DNA from: Microbulbifer variabilis
GTDB lineage: Bacteria; Pseudomonadota; Gammaproteobacteria; Pseudomonadales; Cellvibrionaceae
Assembly (NCBI RefSeq): GCF_020524905.1
Contig: NZ_JAIVKI010000007.1
Coordinates: 1-64,000 of the forward strand
Length of the DNA: 64,000 bases
Direction: 5' to 3'
The notes beneath the pieces were generated by a model, which worked only from the letters and a program-made list of their open reading frames with translations, did no database searches and was not told where the DNA came from. The position numbers and the translations under genes are program-made. Shown piece after piece: positions 1 through 7,112 of this stretch (positions are counted from its first letter, which is position 1; every line of letters begins with the position of its first letter).

Positions 1-1065
1 GTTAAAATCCGTGGCACCAATGCCCTGGCCGGCAGTGCAGAGAATAAATTCAATCTCATCGCAACCCGCAAACTTCCCGTCTATGAAAATGGCAGCTGGT
101 CCGCGCCTCAACCCACTGAAGATATAGCCCCGTTCTTTGCCTATGTGATCAAGAGCGTCGGCCATACCGATCACCAGATCGGCCTGGAGGAAATGGAGGA
201 ACTCCATACGCTGTGGAGCGCGCGCGGTGATAACTTCTCGGCGGTGTTCGATAACAAAACCACCTTGTTCGAGGCCCTGAAAAAAGTCCTCGCCGTGGGC
301 TATGCAGAGCCCACCCTGGACTATGGACAAATTATCCCGGTACGTGACGGACCGCGCACGGCGTTTGAACACATGTATCAGCCCGATAATATGGTCGGCG
401 AGCTGGAAAGGGATATAAAGCTGTTTGATCCCGACGAGCCGGACGGCATCGAGGTGGAATACTTCGACCCGCAAACCTGGAAACCGGCCACAGTGCTCTG
501 CACCTTGCCAGGAGACCTGGGCCAAGCGCCGAAAAAAGTTAGGGCCTTCGGCATCACCGATAAAACCAAAGCCTGGCGTTTCGGCATGCGCCAGCGACGC
601 ATCCAGAGATACCGCCGCATCCGTTACAGTTTCAAGACCGAAATGGATGGCCTCAACAGCCGCTATCTGAGCTACTGCGCCCTCGCCGATGATATCCCCG
701 GCTATTCACAGACGGGCAGGGTGCTGGCAGTTAACGGCCGGCTCATCACCCTGGATGCGGAACTGGAATGGGGCACAGGTACGCATTTCCTCGCCCTGCG
801 CAAACCAGATGGCACCCTGTCTGGGCTCTATACAGCTACAGCAACCGACAGTGCCAACGTCGTAACGATAGATTCCAATCTGGATTTTACCCCGGTACTG
901 GATGGCAGCATGGAGCCACCGCTGTATATGTTCGGCGAGGCCGAGCGCTGGAGCCACCCGGCACTCATCACCGATATTAAACCCAGTGGCACCGAGCGGG
1001 TGGGTATGACGGCGGTCAATTACGATGAGCGGGTTTATGCGGATGATGATAATGGACCATTTTAA
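1..1065 (+). CDS. phage tail-tip protein, TipJ-like host specificity factor (3' part only)
   Basis: The frame is open from base 1 to the TAA at 1063-1065, so about 354 C-terminal residues of a longer protein are visible and the start lies outside the window. The text resembles the C-terminal region of TipJ/J-like tail-tip proteins, which form the tip of a siphophage tail and contact the host receptor. Visible support is the late segment with FGEAERWSHPALITDI followed by a VNYDERVYADDDN tail, a style typical of these proteins. No tail gene follows it; the next genes are AT-rich cargo, so this is the last structural gene of a prophage or prophage remnant whose body lies to the left. The family is inferred from sequence style, not alignment. 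Confidence 0.65.
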   Translation, partial: VKIRGTNALAGSAENKFNLIATRKLPVYENGSWSAPQPTEDIAPFFAYVIKSVGHTDHQIGLEEMEELHTLWSARGDNFSAVFDNKTTLFEALKKVLAVGYAEPTLDYGQIIPVRDGPRTAFEHMYQPDNMVGELERDIKLFDPDEPDGIEVEYFDPQTWKPATVLCTLPGDLGQAPKKVRAFGITDKTKAWRFGMRQRRIQRYRRIRYSFKTEMDGLNSRYLSYCALADDIPGYSQTGRVLAVNGRLITLDAELEWGTGTHFLALRKPDGTLSGLYTATATDSANVVTIDSNLDFTPVLDGSMEPPLYMFGEAERWSHPALITDIKPSGTERVGMTAVNYDERVYADDDNGPF

Positions 1066-1390
1066 TGGTTAATTAATTTTCACTTTTTGTATGACAATTT
1101 TGTGGGAGATAAATGGTCTCTGTAGTGAGTTTTAGGAAGCAGGTAAGGTGTTAATTTTTGAGAGATGTTCAATTTCTGCATTTGTGTTAAAGCAACTTTA
1201 ATGGGCTAATTCTCGGCTTGTAACGTAATAACTTTTTAGAAGTTCTGCCTCCTTATTTTACGAGCTGCCTCTATTTATATTAATTCGAATATTGGTGAAT
1301 AAGATATAGTTCGCTATTGGTTTCAGGTGAAATCAAAAAATATGCTTTTTAATGTGAAAACTGTGGTAAATCTTTAGGAGGTTGAATAAG
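1066..1390. other. AT-rich intergenic stretch after the tail gene
   Basis: About 325 bases with no convincing gene. Base composition drops sharply from the tail gene into this AT-rich stretch, the usual look of the junction between phage structural genes and later-acquired cargo (morons). It presumably holds the promoter of the small secreted-protein genes that follow, but I see no clear -35/-10 pair. Confidence 0.4.
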
Positions 1391-1486
1391 ATGACTGCTC
1401 GAAAACAAAAGCAGACAAAGGTTGTGTCTGTACTCTTTATGATTAGCGTGCCATCTGAAAGGAATGTTAAATTATGGGTATTCTAA
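1391..1486 (+). CDS. possible 31-residue leader ORF
   Basis: ATG at 1391 sits 9 bases after a perfect AGGAGG (1376-1381). The frame encodes 31 residues, starting MTARKQKQTK, basic at the N-terminus and then hydrophobic (VVSVLFMISV). Its stop at 1484-1486 lies 10 codon positions past the ATG (1474) of the next gene, so the two reading frames overlap by 13 bases. That is the arrangement expected for translational coupling. Its Shine-Dalgarno is stronger than that of the downstream gene. It could be a leader peptide or chance. I do not recognise a family. Confidence 0.35.
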   Translation: MTARKQKQTKVVSVLFMISVPSERNVKLWVF

Positions 1487-1836
1487 ATAAAATTTTCATC
1501 GTGGTGTTTGTAGCTACTTTTTCATTAAGCGCGACAGCAAATTGGGAAAAAGATTATGTACTTTGCGGCGAGCAAGTAACAATCAATGAGATTATGATTG
1601 GTGATGTAAATCGTGATAACGGTAAGGATGGCGGTAATGCTATTTATATAGCAACATCGGATCATCCAGGCGGAATTGCAGTCAATGATCATATGAATCT
1701 TGATGATGGTCAGAAAGGCGTCGCCTTTGTTGCGCTTATGCAAACTGCGATGGTGATGGGGTACAAGGTAAATTTACTCGATCATCATGGTGAGGGTTGC
1801 AAAAGTTTTTCTGAGTTAATTGTCACCAAGTCTTAA
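1474..1836 (+). CDS. small secreted two-cysteine protein, possible AB5-toxin B-subunit-like fold
   Basis: 120 residues starting with a clear signal peptide (hydrophobic core IFIVVFVATFSL, likely cleavage after SATA near residue 22). The mature part of about 98 residues holds exactly two cysteines, Cys31 near its start and Cys109 near its end, well placed for one disulfide after export. The C-terminal half reads as a helix (GVAFVALMQTAMVMGYK), then a strand, then a Gly-Cys turn and a final strand. That order recalls small secreted OB-fold proteins related to SubB/pertussis-type toxin B subunits; this is an inference from pattern, not an alignment. The 3' end overlaps the longest possible frame of the phosphoesterase gene and lies 37 bases before its preferred start, so the two are probably co-transcribed. 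Both are AT-rich cargo next to a phage tail gene. Confidence 0.6.
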   Translation: MGILNKIFIVVFVATFSLSATANWEKDYVLCGEQVTINEIMIGDVNRDNGKDGGNAIYIATSDHPGGIAVNDHMNLDDGQKGVAFVALMQTAMVMGYKVNLLDHHGEGCKSFSELIVTKS

Positions 1837-1873
1837 TTTTTTTAGAAGGTGCCTGAGCATAAGGATAGTGTCG

Positions 1874-3040
1874 ATGAGAATGGTTTATGGGGTTACTGCT
1901 GTTTTTTTAATTATTGCGTCGGCACCACCTGCTCTGTCTACGCCCTCAATTAATCCTGTTTTTTATTATAAGGTAGAGAAGAGCACGAATACTTTTGCAG
2001 TATACGGTGATATGCCTTACATGACCGCAAAAAGAGAGATCAATGGAGAGTTGTTGACAGATAAAGAGGTTCTCGATCGATACATTGTACCAAAAATCCG
2101 ATTAAAAAAAGATGATATTCGTTTCGTGGTACATGTAGGTGATTACGGTAGGCCGGGGGATACTTGTAAATGGGGCTCGAAACGTAGCCAAGCTATTGAC
2201 TTCTCCGATTATTTTCGATGGCAAAACATTGGTTTTTTCTTTACTCCAGGCGATAACGACTGGACGGACTGTAATGAAGAACGTTTTAAAGACACAGATG
2301 TGACAGGGTATAACCTTGACCCTCTGAATAACTTGAAAGAAATAAGGGAGTGGTTTTTTGAGGCGGCAGCGCGAGATGTTAGTACTTCCAATAAGGACTA
2401 TAAAAGGGCGCAATTTAAAATTGCCGATGTAAGCTTTCCGCTGAATCAGTCTCATTATCCAGAGAACCAGATGTGGCAATATGGTGATATGCTTTTTGTC
2501 ACTATTCATGTTGTTGGTTCGGAGAACGGAAAGCAAACTCGTGATAATGTCTCTGCAAGAGTAACTTCTAATGAAAACTGGATAGACAAAGCTGTGGATA
2601 GGGTCAAGTCAAAGAATGAGCTGAGTGGTTTAGCTATTATTACGCATGTTGATCCATTTGGTGATCCATATAAGTCGCCGTGGGGCGATAAAGATCACAA
2701 GTCAGAATTTTCTGAGTATACACGCTGTGCGTTTAGTGAAGACTATAATTGGTTGTGTAAAAAACTCACAGATTCGGCAAAAAAATTAAGGAATTTAGGT
2801 CATACTAGAGATAAACCCGTGCTATTTATACATGGGGATACTTACCCACATTGCCTCGATAAGCCTTTTCCTCTGCAAGAAAACCTTTGGCGACTCAATG
2901 CAGCTGGCGATTTTGATACACTTGATGCTGATGTGGTTTCCTTTAATCGGTATTATACTCCGAGACCGTTTAAAGCTTATACAATAGTTGATGGTCAAAA
3001 AGTACCAGACGTATGTGAGTATAAGCCTAAGTCTAATTAA
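1874..3040 (+). CDS. secreted calcineurin-like metallophosphoesterase
   Basis: 388 residues from the ATG at 1874, chosen because AAGGA (1861-1865) is well spaced before it and a signal peptide begins there (MRMVYGVTAVFLIIASAPPA); an upstream TTG at 1820 is in frame but adds a charged extension. The dimetal phosphoesterase motifs appear in order: GDMPY (45-49), VHVGDYGRPGD (about 87-96), TPGDNDWTDC (about 124-133), a THVDPFGDPY segment and a final FIHGDTYPH near the C-terminus. These supply the Asp, Asn and His metal ligands of the family. The protein should act in the periplasm or outside the cell on a phosphoester; the substrate cannot be read from sequence. It follows the small secreted protein directly, suggesting a shared transcript. 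AT-rich composition marks it as acquired DNA. Confidence 0.7.
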   Translation: MRMVYGVTAVFLIIASAPPALSTPSINPVFYYKVEKSTNTFAVYGDMPYMTAKREINGELLTDKEVLDRYIVPKIRLKKDDIRFVVHVGDYGRPGDTCKWGSKRSQAIDFSDYFRWQNIGFFFTPGDNDWTDCNEERFKDTDVTGYNLDPLNNLKEIREWFFEAAARDVSTSNKDYKRAQFKIADVSFPLNQSHYPENQMWQYGDMLFVTIHVVGSENGKQTRDNVSARVTSNENWIDKAVDRVKSKNELSGLAIITHVDPFGDPYKSPWGDKDHKSEFSEYTRCAFSEDYNWLCKKLTDSAKKLRNLGHTRDKPVLFIHGDTYPHCLDKPFPLQENLWRLNAAGDFDTLDADVVSFNRYYTPRPFKAYTIVDGQKVPDVCEYKPKSN

Positions 3041-3346
3041 TTATTTAGTTGGCTATTGTTTATCACTATTTCTGGAAGTTCATTATTGAGAGGCGCGGCG
3101 CACGGCTCTTAGTGAGGAAATAAAAAATCTCAGGGAGTAGCACGAGGTTTTGTATCTCACAGGGTGCGGTTGCGCAGCTTTTTTTCCTGTGCTTGGGATT
3201 CTGATTTTTTCAGTTTGATTCATCGTTTCTCTATATCCTGTTAACTCTGAGAAATAAGGTAGAATGGGCATTGATTGCCGAGAAAATATTATATATTTAT
3301 GGTGATAGTTAGTATAAGTCTAAGATAGCGTAAGGAGAGTGAGCCA
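3041..3346. other. intergenic stretch, possible weak terminator
   Basis: 306 bases with no supported gene. A short hairpin (TGCG-gttg-CGCA at about 3165-3176) is followed by a run of seven T at 3179-3185. This could be a weak rho-independent terminator for the phosphoesterase transcript. The stem is only 4-5 pairs, so I hold this loosely. Confidence 0.3.
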
Positions 3347-3754
3347 ATGCTAAAGCAGAGTTTGTTAACCGGGGGAACATTGGAAGATAATCCGCCTGCT
3401 AACTGGCTAAAGAAACAGATAAAAATAACACAGGATGGGGGTTATCATTTCTACGCTTCAGTGCCTGGCCATTCACATGTCTATGGCACTTTGGATTTAT
3501 ACCTTGATTATAGAGGGGATCTTTGGATCAATCATATAGATGTTCAACAAGCGGCGCGACGTTGTGGGGTAGGGTCAAAGCTGGTTTTGGCTGCTATCAA
3601 AAAATATGGAAAGGTTTATGCATCTCGTTCTGGACAGGATGCTGAAGTAGATGATGATGATACGAGACACTTGTCCCATGAAGGTGCAGCGCTAGTAAAC
3701 CATTTAATCGCGAGGGGGGCTATGAAAGAAACTTGGTTGAGGTATGTCAGCTAA
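3347..3754 (+). CDS. GNAT-like acetyltransferase-fold protein
   Basis: 135 residues from ATG 3347 with AAGGAGAG (3332-3339) seven bases upstream. The centre reads WINHIDVQQAARRCGVGSKL, matching the shape of GNAT motif A: a strand, then basic-x-x-Gly-x-Gly and a helix that together bind acetyl-CoA pyrophosphate. The next segment (KKYGKVYASRSGQDAEVDDDDTR) is unusually acidic. The flanking sequence is short for a full GNAT enzyme (usually 140-170), so this may be a minimal or degenerate member. There is no signal peptide, so it is cytoplasmic. It stands alone between secreted-protein genes; no substrate is evident. It could also be a structural relative without enzyme activity. Confidence 0.45.
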   Translation: MLKQSLLTGGTLEDNPPANWLKKQIKITQDGGYHFYASVPGHSHVYGTLDLYLDYRGDLWINHIDVQQAARRCGVGSKLVLAAIKKYGKVYASRSGQDAEVDDDDTRHLSHEGAALVNHLIARGAMKETWLRYVS

Positions 3755-3854
3755 TTCTGGATATATGTTATTCAACCTTATATTTTTACATCCTCGTATT
3801 TGATTGCCTCCTGTCATCAGGTACGATCCCTCAAAACAACAATGAGGGGTCGTC

Positions 3855-4358
3855 ATGCGCCTTTTGCTGCCTATTCTCCTATCTGCCGCCCTGGCTGGCT
3901 GTCTTGAAGTCGAAGCCAAAGAAGAGCGCGGCTATGACCGCCATGAGTGGCTACCGAAGTGGTCTGACTCTGACGGCGATTGCCAGAGCACCCGTCACGA
4001 ACTGCTAGTTCAATACTCCCTGGCCCCAGTAAGCTTTACCAATGAGAAAGCATGCACGGTAGATACTGGCCTGTGGCTGGACCCATACACCGGCAACTTC
4101 TATACCCTGGCAACCGACCTGGATGTTGAACACATCGTCCCACTTTCGTGGGCCCATAAGCACGGTGGTGCCAATTGGACCCGCGAGCAGCGCCGTGCTT
4201 TTGCCGAAGACCCAGCGAACCTGTGGCTGGTGGATGACGGCCACAACCAGAGCAAGGGTGAAAAAGGCCCCGATGAATGGTTACCTCCATACCAGCCCGC
4301 CCGCACCATTTATGCCCAACAGTTTCAGCTCATTGCCGAGAAGTATGGGTTGATGTGA
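3855..4358 (+). CDS. HNH-family endonuclease lipoprotein
   Basis: 167 residues from ATG 3855, with GAGGGG upstream at 3843-3848. The N-terminus is a lipoprotein signal peptide with lipobox LAGC and Cys16 as the lipidation site. The C-terminal half carries an HNH/DUF1524-type nuclease core: DVEHIVPLSWAHKHGG (about 90-105, His93), ANLWLVDDGHNQSKG (about 121-135, Asn122 and Asn131) and a PDEWLPP tail. These residues form the beta-beta-alpha metal site. Being a lipoprotein, it should be anchored in the envelope and degrade DNA outside the cytoplasm, for example for nutrient use or against incoming DNA. GC content is closer to the host than the two genes upstream. Whether it cuts specifically is unknown. 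Confidence 0.75.
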   Translation: MRLLLPILLSAALAGCLEVEAKEERGYDRHEWLPKWSDSDGDCQSTRHELLVQYSLAPVSFTNEKACTVDTGLWLDPYTGNFYTLATDLDVEHIVPLSWAHKHGGANWTREQRRAFAEDPANLWLVDDGHNQSKGEKGPDEWLPPYQPARTIYAQQFQLIAEKYGLM

Positions 4359-4362
4359 TTGG

Positions 4363-4392
4363 GTGTGCCCCCGCATACGCGGGGTTGAACCG
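4363..4392. repeat. solitary sequence resembling a type I-E CRISPR repeat
   Basis: Thirty bases five nucleotides after the HNH gene stop. They begin GTGTG, contain a perfect 6-bp hairpin (CCCCGC, loop ATAC, GCGGGG) and end TTGAACCG. This is the layout of I-E repeats (GTGT-, CCCCGC hairpin, GGGG-, TGAACCG end) with one extra base on the left and one substitution. No second copy occurs within 100 bases on either side and there are no cas genes in the window, so this is not an array. It may be a relic repeat or simply a hairpin ending the HNH transcript; no T run follows. Confidence 0.4.
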
Positions 4393-4419
4393 CCGACTTT
4401 TAGTGCCAATGGGGGCTGC

Positions 4420-4716
4420 TCAAAACATGTCGTTGAACTTAACCATGCCAATATTCTCAATCGTTATCTCTTTTGCATAACGCTTTAGAGCCTCATCCGT
4501 TAAACGGTCTTCTTCCTCGCTCAGCTCGACCATCTCACGCCTGGCTTCTTCTATGGCTTCCTCCAACGTGTTCCCTGTCATTGAGCCGCTTATAAGCGCG
4601 TTGATTTCTTGCGCTGTCATTTCAGCAATAAACTCTACGCCCATTCGAGACAGGTAAAATTTAGCGACATCATCGGGAAGTTCATCAATTCTGTCTTCAT
4701 AAAATCTTACTAACAT
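4420..4716 (-). CDS. hypothetical small acidic protein
   Basis: 98 residues, no recognised family. The protein is strongly acidic and looks helical, with a charged stretch (EEAIEEARREMVELSEEEDR, about 53-72) that could form a short coiled coil. Its ATG at 4716 overlaps the last codons of the gene upstream on the same strand by 7 bases, a typical translational-coupling overlap, so the two probably act together. A small acidic partner coupled to a larger gene could be an immunity or antitoxin-like protein or a complex subunit, but nothing in the sequence proves this. Confidence 0.5.
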   Translation of the reverse strand: MLVRFYEDRIDELPDDVAKFYLSRMGVEFIAEMTAQEINALISGSMTGNTLEEAIEEARREMVELSEEEDRLTDEALKRYAKEITIENIGMVKFNDMF

Positions 4717-5060
4717 AGCGCGGACTCCCTAATGGTTTTGCCCAACTCTTTGAGAAAGAGCTGCATCTGCGGCAGTTTTTGAGGTTCATAGCGGCTCATA
4801 CCCCAACCTATGCCGCCTTCCACATCGATCTTGATCCCGTGTGGCAAGGTATCTTTAACAGCTTTGTGCATCTCCTTTGCTTGAATACTATAAAGAGCAT
4901 CTTTTAGCCTTATTTGTCTCTCATCAAGCCCTTCCGTAAGAAGATAAAAGCCAAAGAAATCAACACCGCGTAAATCGCCCAGCATCTCAACTGCTCTAAG
5001 GCCTATTGCTCTTGCGAGCCCTCGTCCAGAGACCGAAACGCCGGTCTTGGATGAATCCAT
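4710..5060 (-). CDS. hypothetical protein, middle gene of a leftward set
   Basis: 116 residues, unrecognised. It begins MDSSKTGVSVSGRGLARAIG and is a mixed alpha/beta-looking soluble protein without signal peptide or membrane segment. Its start at 5060 lies inside the 3' part of the upstream frame (58-base overlap) and has no good Shine-Dalgarno, which is odd for a genuine gene start. One explanation is that this and the upstream frame are two halves of one gene split by a frameshift; another is coupled translation. Its 3' end overlaps the next gene by 7 bases. Confidence 0.5.
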   Translation of the reverse strand: MDSSKTGVSVSGRGLARAIGLRAVEMLGDLRGVDFFGFYLLTEGLDERQIRLKDALYSIQAKEMHKAVKDTLPHGIKIDVEGGIGWGMSRYEPQKLPQMQLFLKELGKTIRESALC

Positions 5061-5260
5061 GCTGCCAGTGGAATCTTCAACTTGAGTCCAACGGCGTGCC
5101 CGTTCATATTTTTGACTTGGTGAAAGCTGAGTTTTATGTTGTATTTTCTACCACCGTAAAGCAATACATCCGTGCGCTCATCTTTCTCAGTCAAGGCGGG
5201 GTGTCCAGCCATAAAGTGATCCTTCATTTTATTGCTTATTGGTGACACGTATTTTGTCAT
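5003..5260 (-). CDS. hypothetical protein, first gene of the leftward set
   Basis: 85 residues, unrecognised. The first 70 residues look like real protein with alternating strand segments (KYNIKLSFHQVKNMNGHAVG), but the last 17 (IHPRPAFRSLDEGSQEQ) read like out-of-frame sequence. The downstream frame becomes protein-like exactly there. This fits a 190-residue ancestral protein broken by a one-base shift near 5050-5060. No strong ribosome binding site is visible before the ATG at 5260. Confidence 0.4.
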   Translation of the reverse strand: MTKYVSPISNKMKDHFMAGHPALTEKDERTDVLLYGGRKYNIKLSFHQVKNMNGHAVGLKLKIPLAAWIHPRPAFRSLDEGSQEQ

Positions 5261-5384
5261 ATCAGTCTACCGAGGGCACTTAGAGTTTCTCCCCGGTGAT
5301 GTACTTGAAGAGTGGATTGTGGATCTTGCCGATGGCTGGAGAGGCAACAACGACTTTTCGGTTTGGCTAAACGAGCTGGGCTGA
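5220..5384 (+). pseudogene. possible C-terminal remnant of a lost gene
   Basis: An open frame ending at the TGA at 5382-5384 encodes a protein-like tail (FLPGDVLEEWIVDLADGW, then RGNNDFSVWLNELG) but has no credible start: its 5' part runs antisense through the leftward gene and only a TTG is available. The composition of the last 35 residues looks coding. I read it as the 3' stump of a gene cut by recombination at this junction; the family is not recognised. Confidence 0.25.
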
Positions 5385-5385
5385 C

Positions 5386-5670
5386 TCAACTCCTACTTTT
5401 CCAAAGCTGGTAGCTGCTCTCAATCACTCGGTGAATATGCCTGCGGAACCCCTGCGGTAGCTTCGAATACAGCTGCGCAATCAACGGCAGGAAGGGTAAC
5501 TGTGCAAGGTGATGCAGGTTCTCGGCCCCGTACACTTCCACCAAAGTAATCTCTACCGTCTCGTACCAGTCCGGCATCAGCTCCGCCGGCACCTTCTGGC
5601 GGCCTGCTTCCATTTTCGAAATCTGTGAAGGTGCTAGCCCCAGCCTCTTACCTAGCTGCGCCCCCATCAT
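5386..5670 (-). CDS. XRE-type helix-turn-helix protein, N-terminus probably lost by frameshift
   Basis: 94 residues from ATG 5670, preceded by GGAAAGAGG. The N-terminus GAQLGKRLGLAPSQISKMEAG is helices 2 and 3 of an XRE (cro/C1) DNA-binding domain, but helix 1 is missing. In the neighbouring frame, an ATG at 5722 gives MLEPGTLERRLR and then a stop. Removing a single T at 5686 would join it to KQGKRMMGAQLGKRLG, restoring a normal XRE start. The remainder (about residues 30-94) is helical with no recognised effector domain. Such regulators in islands usually repress neighbouring phage or plasmid-addiction genes. As it stands the DNA-binding domain is incomplete. Confidence 0.6.
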   Translation of the reverse strand: MMGAQLGKRLGLAPSQISKMEAGRQKVPAELMPDWYETVEITLVEVYGAENLHHLAQLPFLPLIAQLYSKLPQGFRRHIHRVIESSYQLWKSRS

Positions 5671-5967
5671 CCTCTTTCCTTGCTTAGCGCAGGCGCCTCT
5701 CTAGTGTGCCTGGCTCTAACATCCAGCCGTTGCCGTAACCTCATGTAATAACAAGGTTTCGATAATCGAAATTTAGCCGCATTTTGCATTGCTAGATTGA
5801 AAATAATCCAGAATATTCATTTATAAACTGTAATTTTGTTAGAAGTGTTTCGGTGTTTGTCGCCAAAACCCCAAATAAATCACTGAAGGAATTCAGGACG
5901 ACAGGCCGCCGTCGCTCGGAGGCCCCAGCGGCGGTGAGGGTTTTGAAGTTCCTACAGGAGGTAGACC

Positions 5968-6183
5968 GTGCCAATGACTGCTCATATTCAACAGCTTCAT
6001 CATATTGATAGCCTCTGTTCCGGCATGGAGTGGGTCACGGCCTGCCCGGATCTAGGCGCGCGTGATGTGTTGCTACGGATAATCGGCGAGGAGGTGGGCG
6101 CAATTGTTCGCGGTGTAGTTCATGCGGTTGAGACTAAAACTGTCGGCAGTAATCCCCCGGGGGAGGAATCAGCACTCAGATAG
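5968..6183 (+). CDS. hypothetical small protein
   Basis: 71 residues from GTG 5968, chosen because CAGGAGG (5955-5961) lies six bases upstream; ATG 5974 is the alternative. The sequence (MPMTAHIQQLHHIDSLC then GMEWVTACPDLGARDVLLRI) has no recognised domain and ends in a polar tail. It precedes the SRAP gene by 116 bases in the same orientation. Existence rests mainly on the strong Shine-Dalgarno. Confidence 0.35.
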   Translation: MPMTAHIQQLHHIDSLCSGMEWVTACPDLGARDVLLRIIGEEVGAIVRGVVHAVETKTVGSNPPGEESALR

Positions 6184-6299
6184 CTTTCCACTGGAAGTCA
6201 GATACGGCTCCAACCACTTGTTATGATTGCCTATATGCCAACTAGTCCAGTTGGGTTTCAATTGAGCGTGGCCCTGGTCACGCTGCTTGGAGGGCTCTT

Positions 6300-7034
6300 A
6301 TGTGTTACTCCTTCGCGGTTCCTAAGGATAAGTCGCTGTCATTGCTTCCGATCGAGTTCAACAATGACACTTCGGCTTGGCAACAATTGCGTCTAGATCA
6401 GGAGTGGGAGACTTCTTCTGGTAAAGCAGAGGTTCAGCATGTCCTTGGCTTAAAGGGGCAGCCCCGTGTGAGCCAATTCCGTCTCGCAAAGCCTGGTGAG
6501 CGCGTATATCCCCGATATTTTGCGCCGGGTATCGTGAGTGATGGGGGGCAGAACTGGTTGCGTCCACTGCGTTATTCCATACGGCCAGCAAGGTCGGCTG
6601 TGGATTTAGCGACCCGCTATAGCCTATATAACGCTCGATTAGATAGGTTGCTGGAGGCAAAGACCTGGCGGCCTTTGGTTGGTCACCAGCATGGCATATT
6701 GCCGTTTAGCAGTTTCTTTGAGTGGGTAGAGCGCAAAGGGAAGAGGGCTCAAGTTCAATTTACCCCAGAGAGTAGGGAGCTGATGTGGGCGCCTATCCTC
6801 TGGGACTACTGGGAGTCTGTCGGTGGAGAGGTTGGTTACTATTCATGCACCTTGATTACCGATGACCCGGCTCCGGAGGTTAAGGCGGCCGGCCACGATA
6901 GAAGCCCGATCTTTCTTGCTGCAGATGATATGCAGACCTGGCTAGACGCGAAATCTCACTCGGCTCCAGAGTGGCAGGAGTTTTTGAGGGGGCACCGTGA
7001 GCCAGTGACGTATCAAGCCTCTATGGCTGCATGA
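6300..7034 (+). CDS. SRAP-family (YedK/HMCES-like) abasic-site processing protein
   Basis: 244 residues; ATG 6300 follows GGAGGG. SRAP proteins crosslink to abasic sites in single-stranded DNA through the alpha-amino group and thiol of Cys2, shielding the lesion during replication. Cys2 is present (MCYSF). The other signature positions are YNARLDRL (Asn111), FFEW (Glu141) and GHDRSPIFL (His199), corresponding to the family's NAR, YEW and H-DRMP motifs. Cys2 is exposed after Met removal. It lies 78 bases upstream of umuD, and SRAP genes are often found with SOS or phage modules, which fits a DNA-damage role here. No LexA box is visible before this gene itself. The length is normal for the family (about 220-240). 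Confidence 0.85.
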   Translation: MCYSFAVPKDKSLSLLPIEFNNDTSAWQQLRLDQEWETSSGKAEVQHVLGLKGQPRVSQFRLAKPGERVYPRYFAPGIVSDGGQNWLRPLRYSIRPARSAVDLATRYSLYNARLDRLLEAKTWRPLVGHQHGILPFSSFFEWVERKGKRAQVQFTPESRELMWAPILWDYWESVGGEVGYYSCTLITDDPAPEVKAAGHDRSPIFLAADDMQTWLDAKSHSAPEWQEFLRGHREPVTYQASMAA

Positions 7035-7093
7035 GTATGGTGGGCTAGCTGGTCAGTTAATGCTCTTGCCTGTTCGCTAATACTACTCAATAG

Positions 7094-7109
7094 CTGTATA
7101 AACATACAG
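7094..7109. promoter_or_regulatory. LexA operator (SOS box) of umuD
   Basis: CTGTATAAACATACAG is a perfect CTG-N10-CAG box and the centre of a longer palindrome (AATAG on the left, CTATT on the right). It sits 3 bases before the TTG and 18 bases before the ATG of umuD, so a bound LexA would cover the start of transcription and translation. A possible -10 (TATAAA, 7097-7102) lies inside the box. Confidence 0.85.
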
Positions 7110-7112
7110 CTA

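Noticed and set aside
1525-2536. Minus-strand frames opposite the secreted-protein genes
   Set aside because: Shadows of AT-rich coding sequence with signal peptides on the plus strand.
4363-4392. A CRISPR array
   Set aside because: Only one repeat-like unit and no cas genes; reported as a solitary repeat instead.
5792-5974. 60-codon minus-strand frame in the gap right of the XRE gene
   Set aside because: No ribosome site or family features, and it ends where the plus-strand AGGAGG gene begins.
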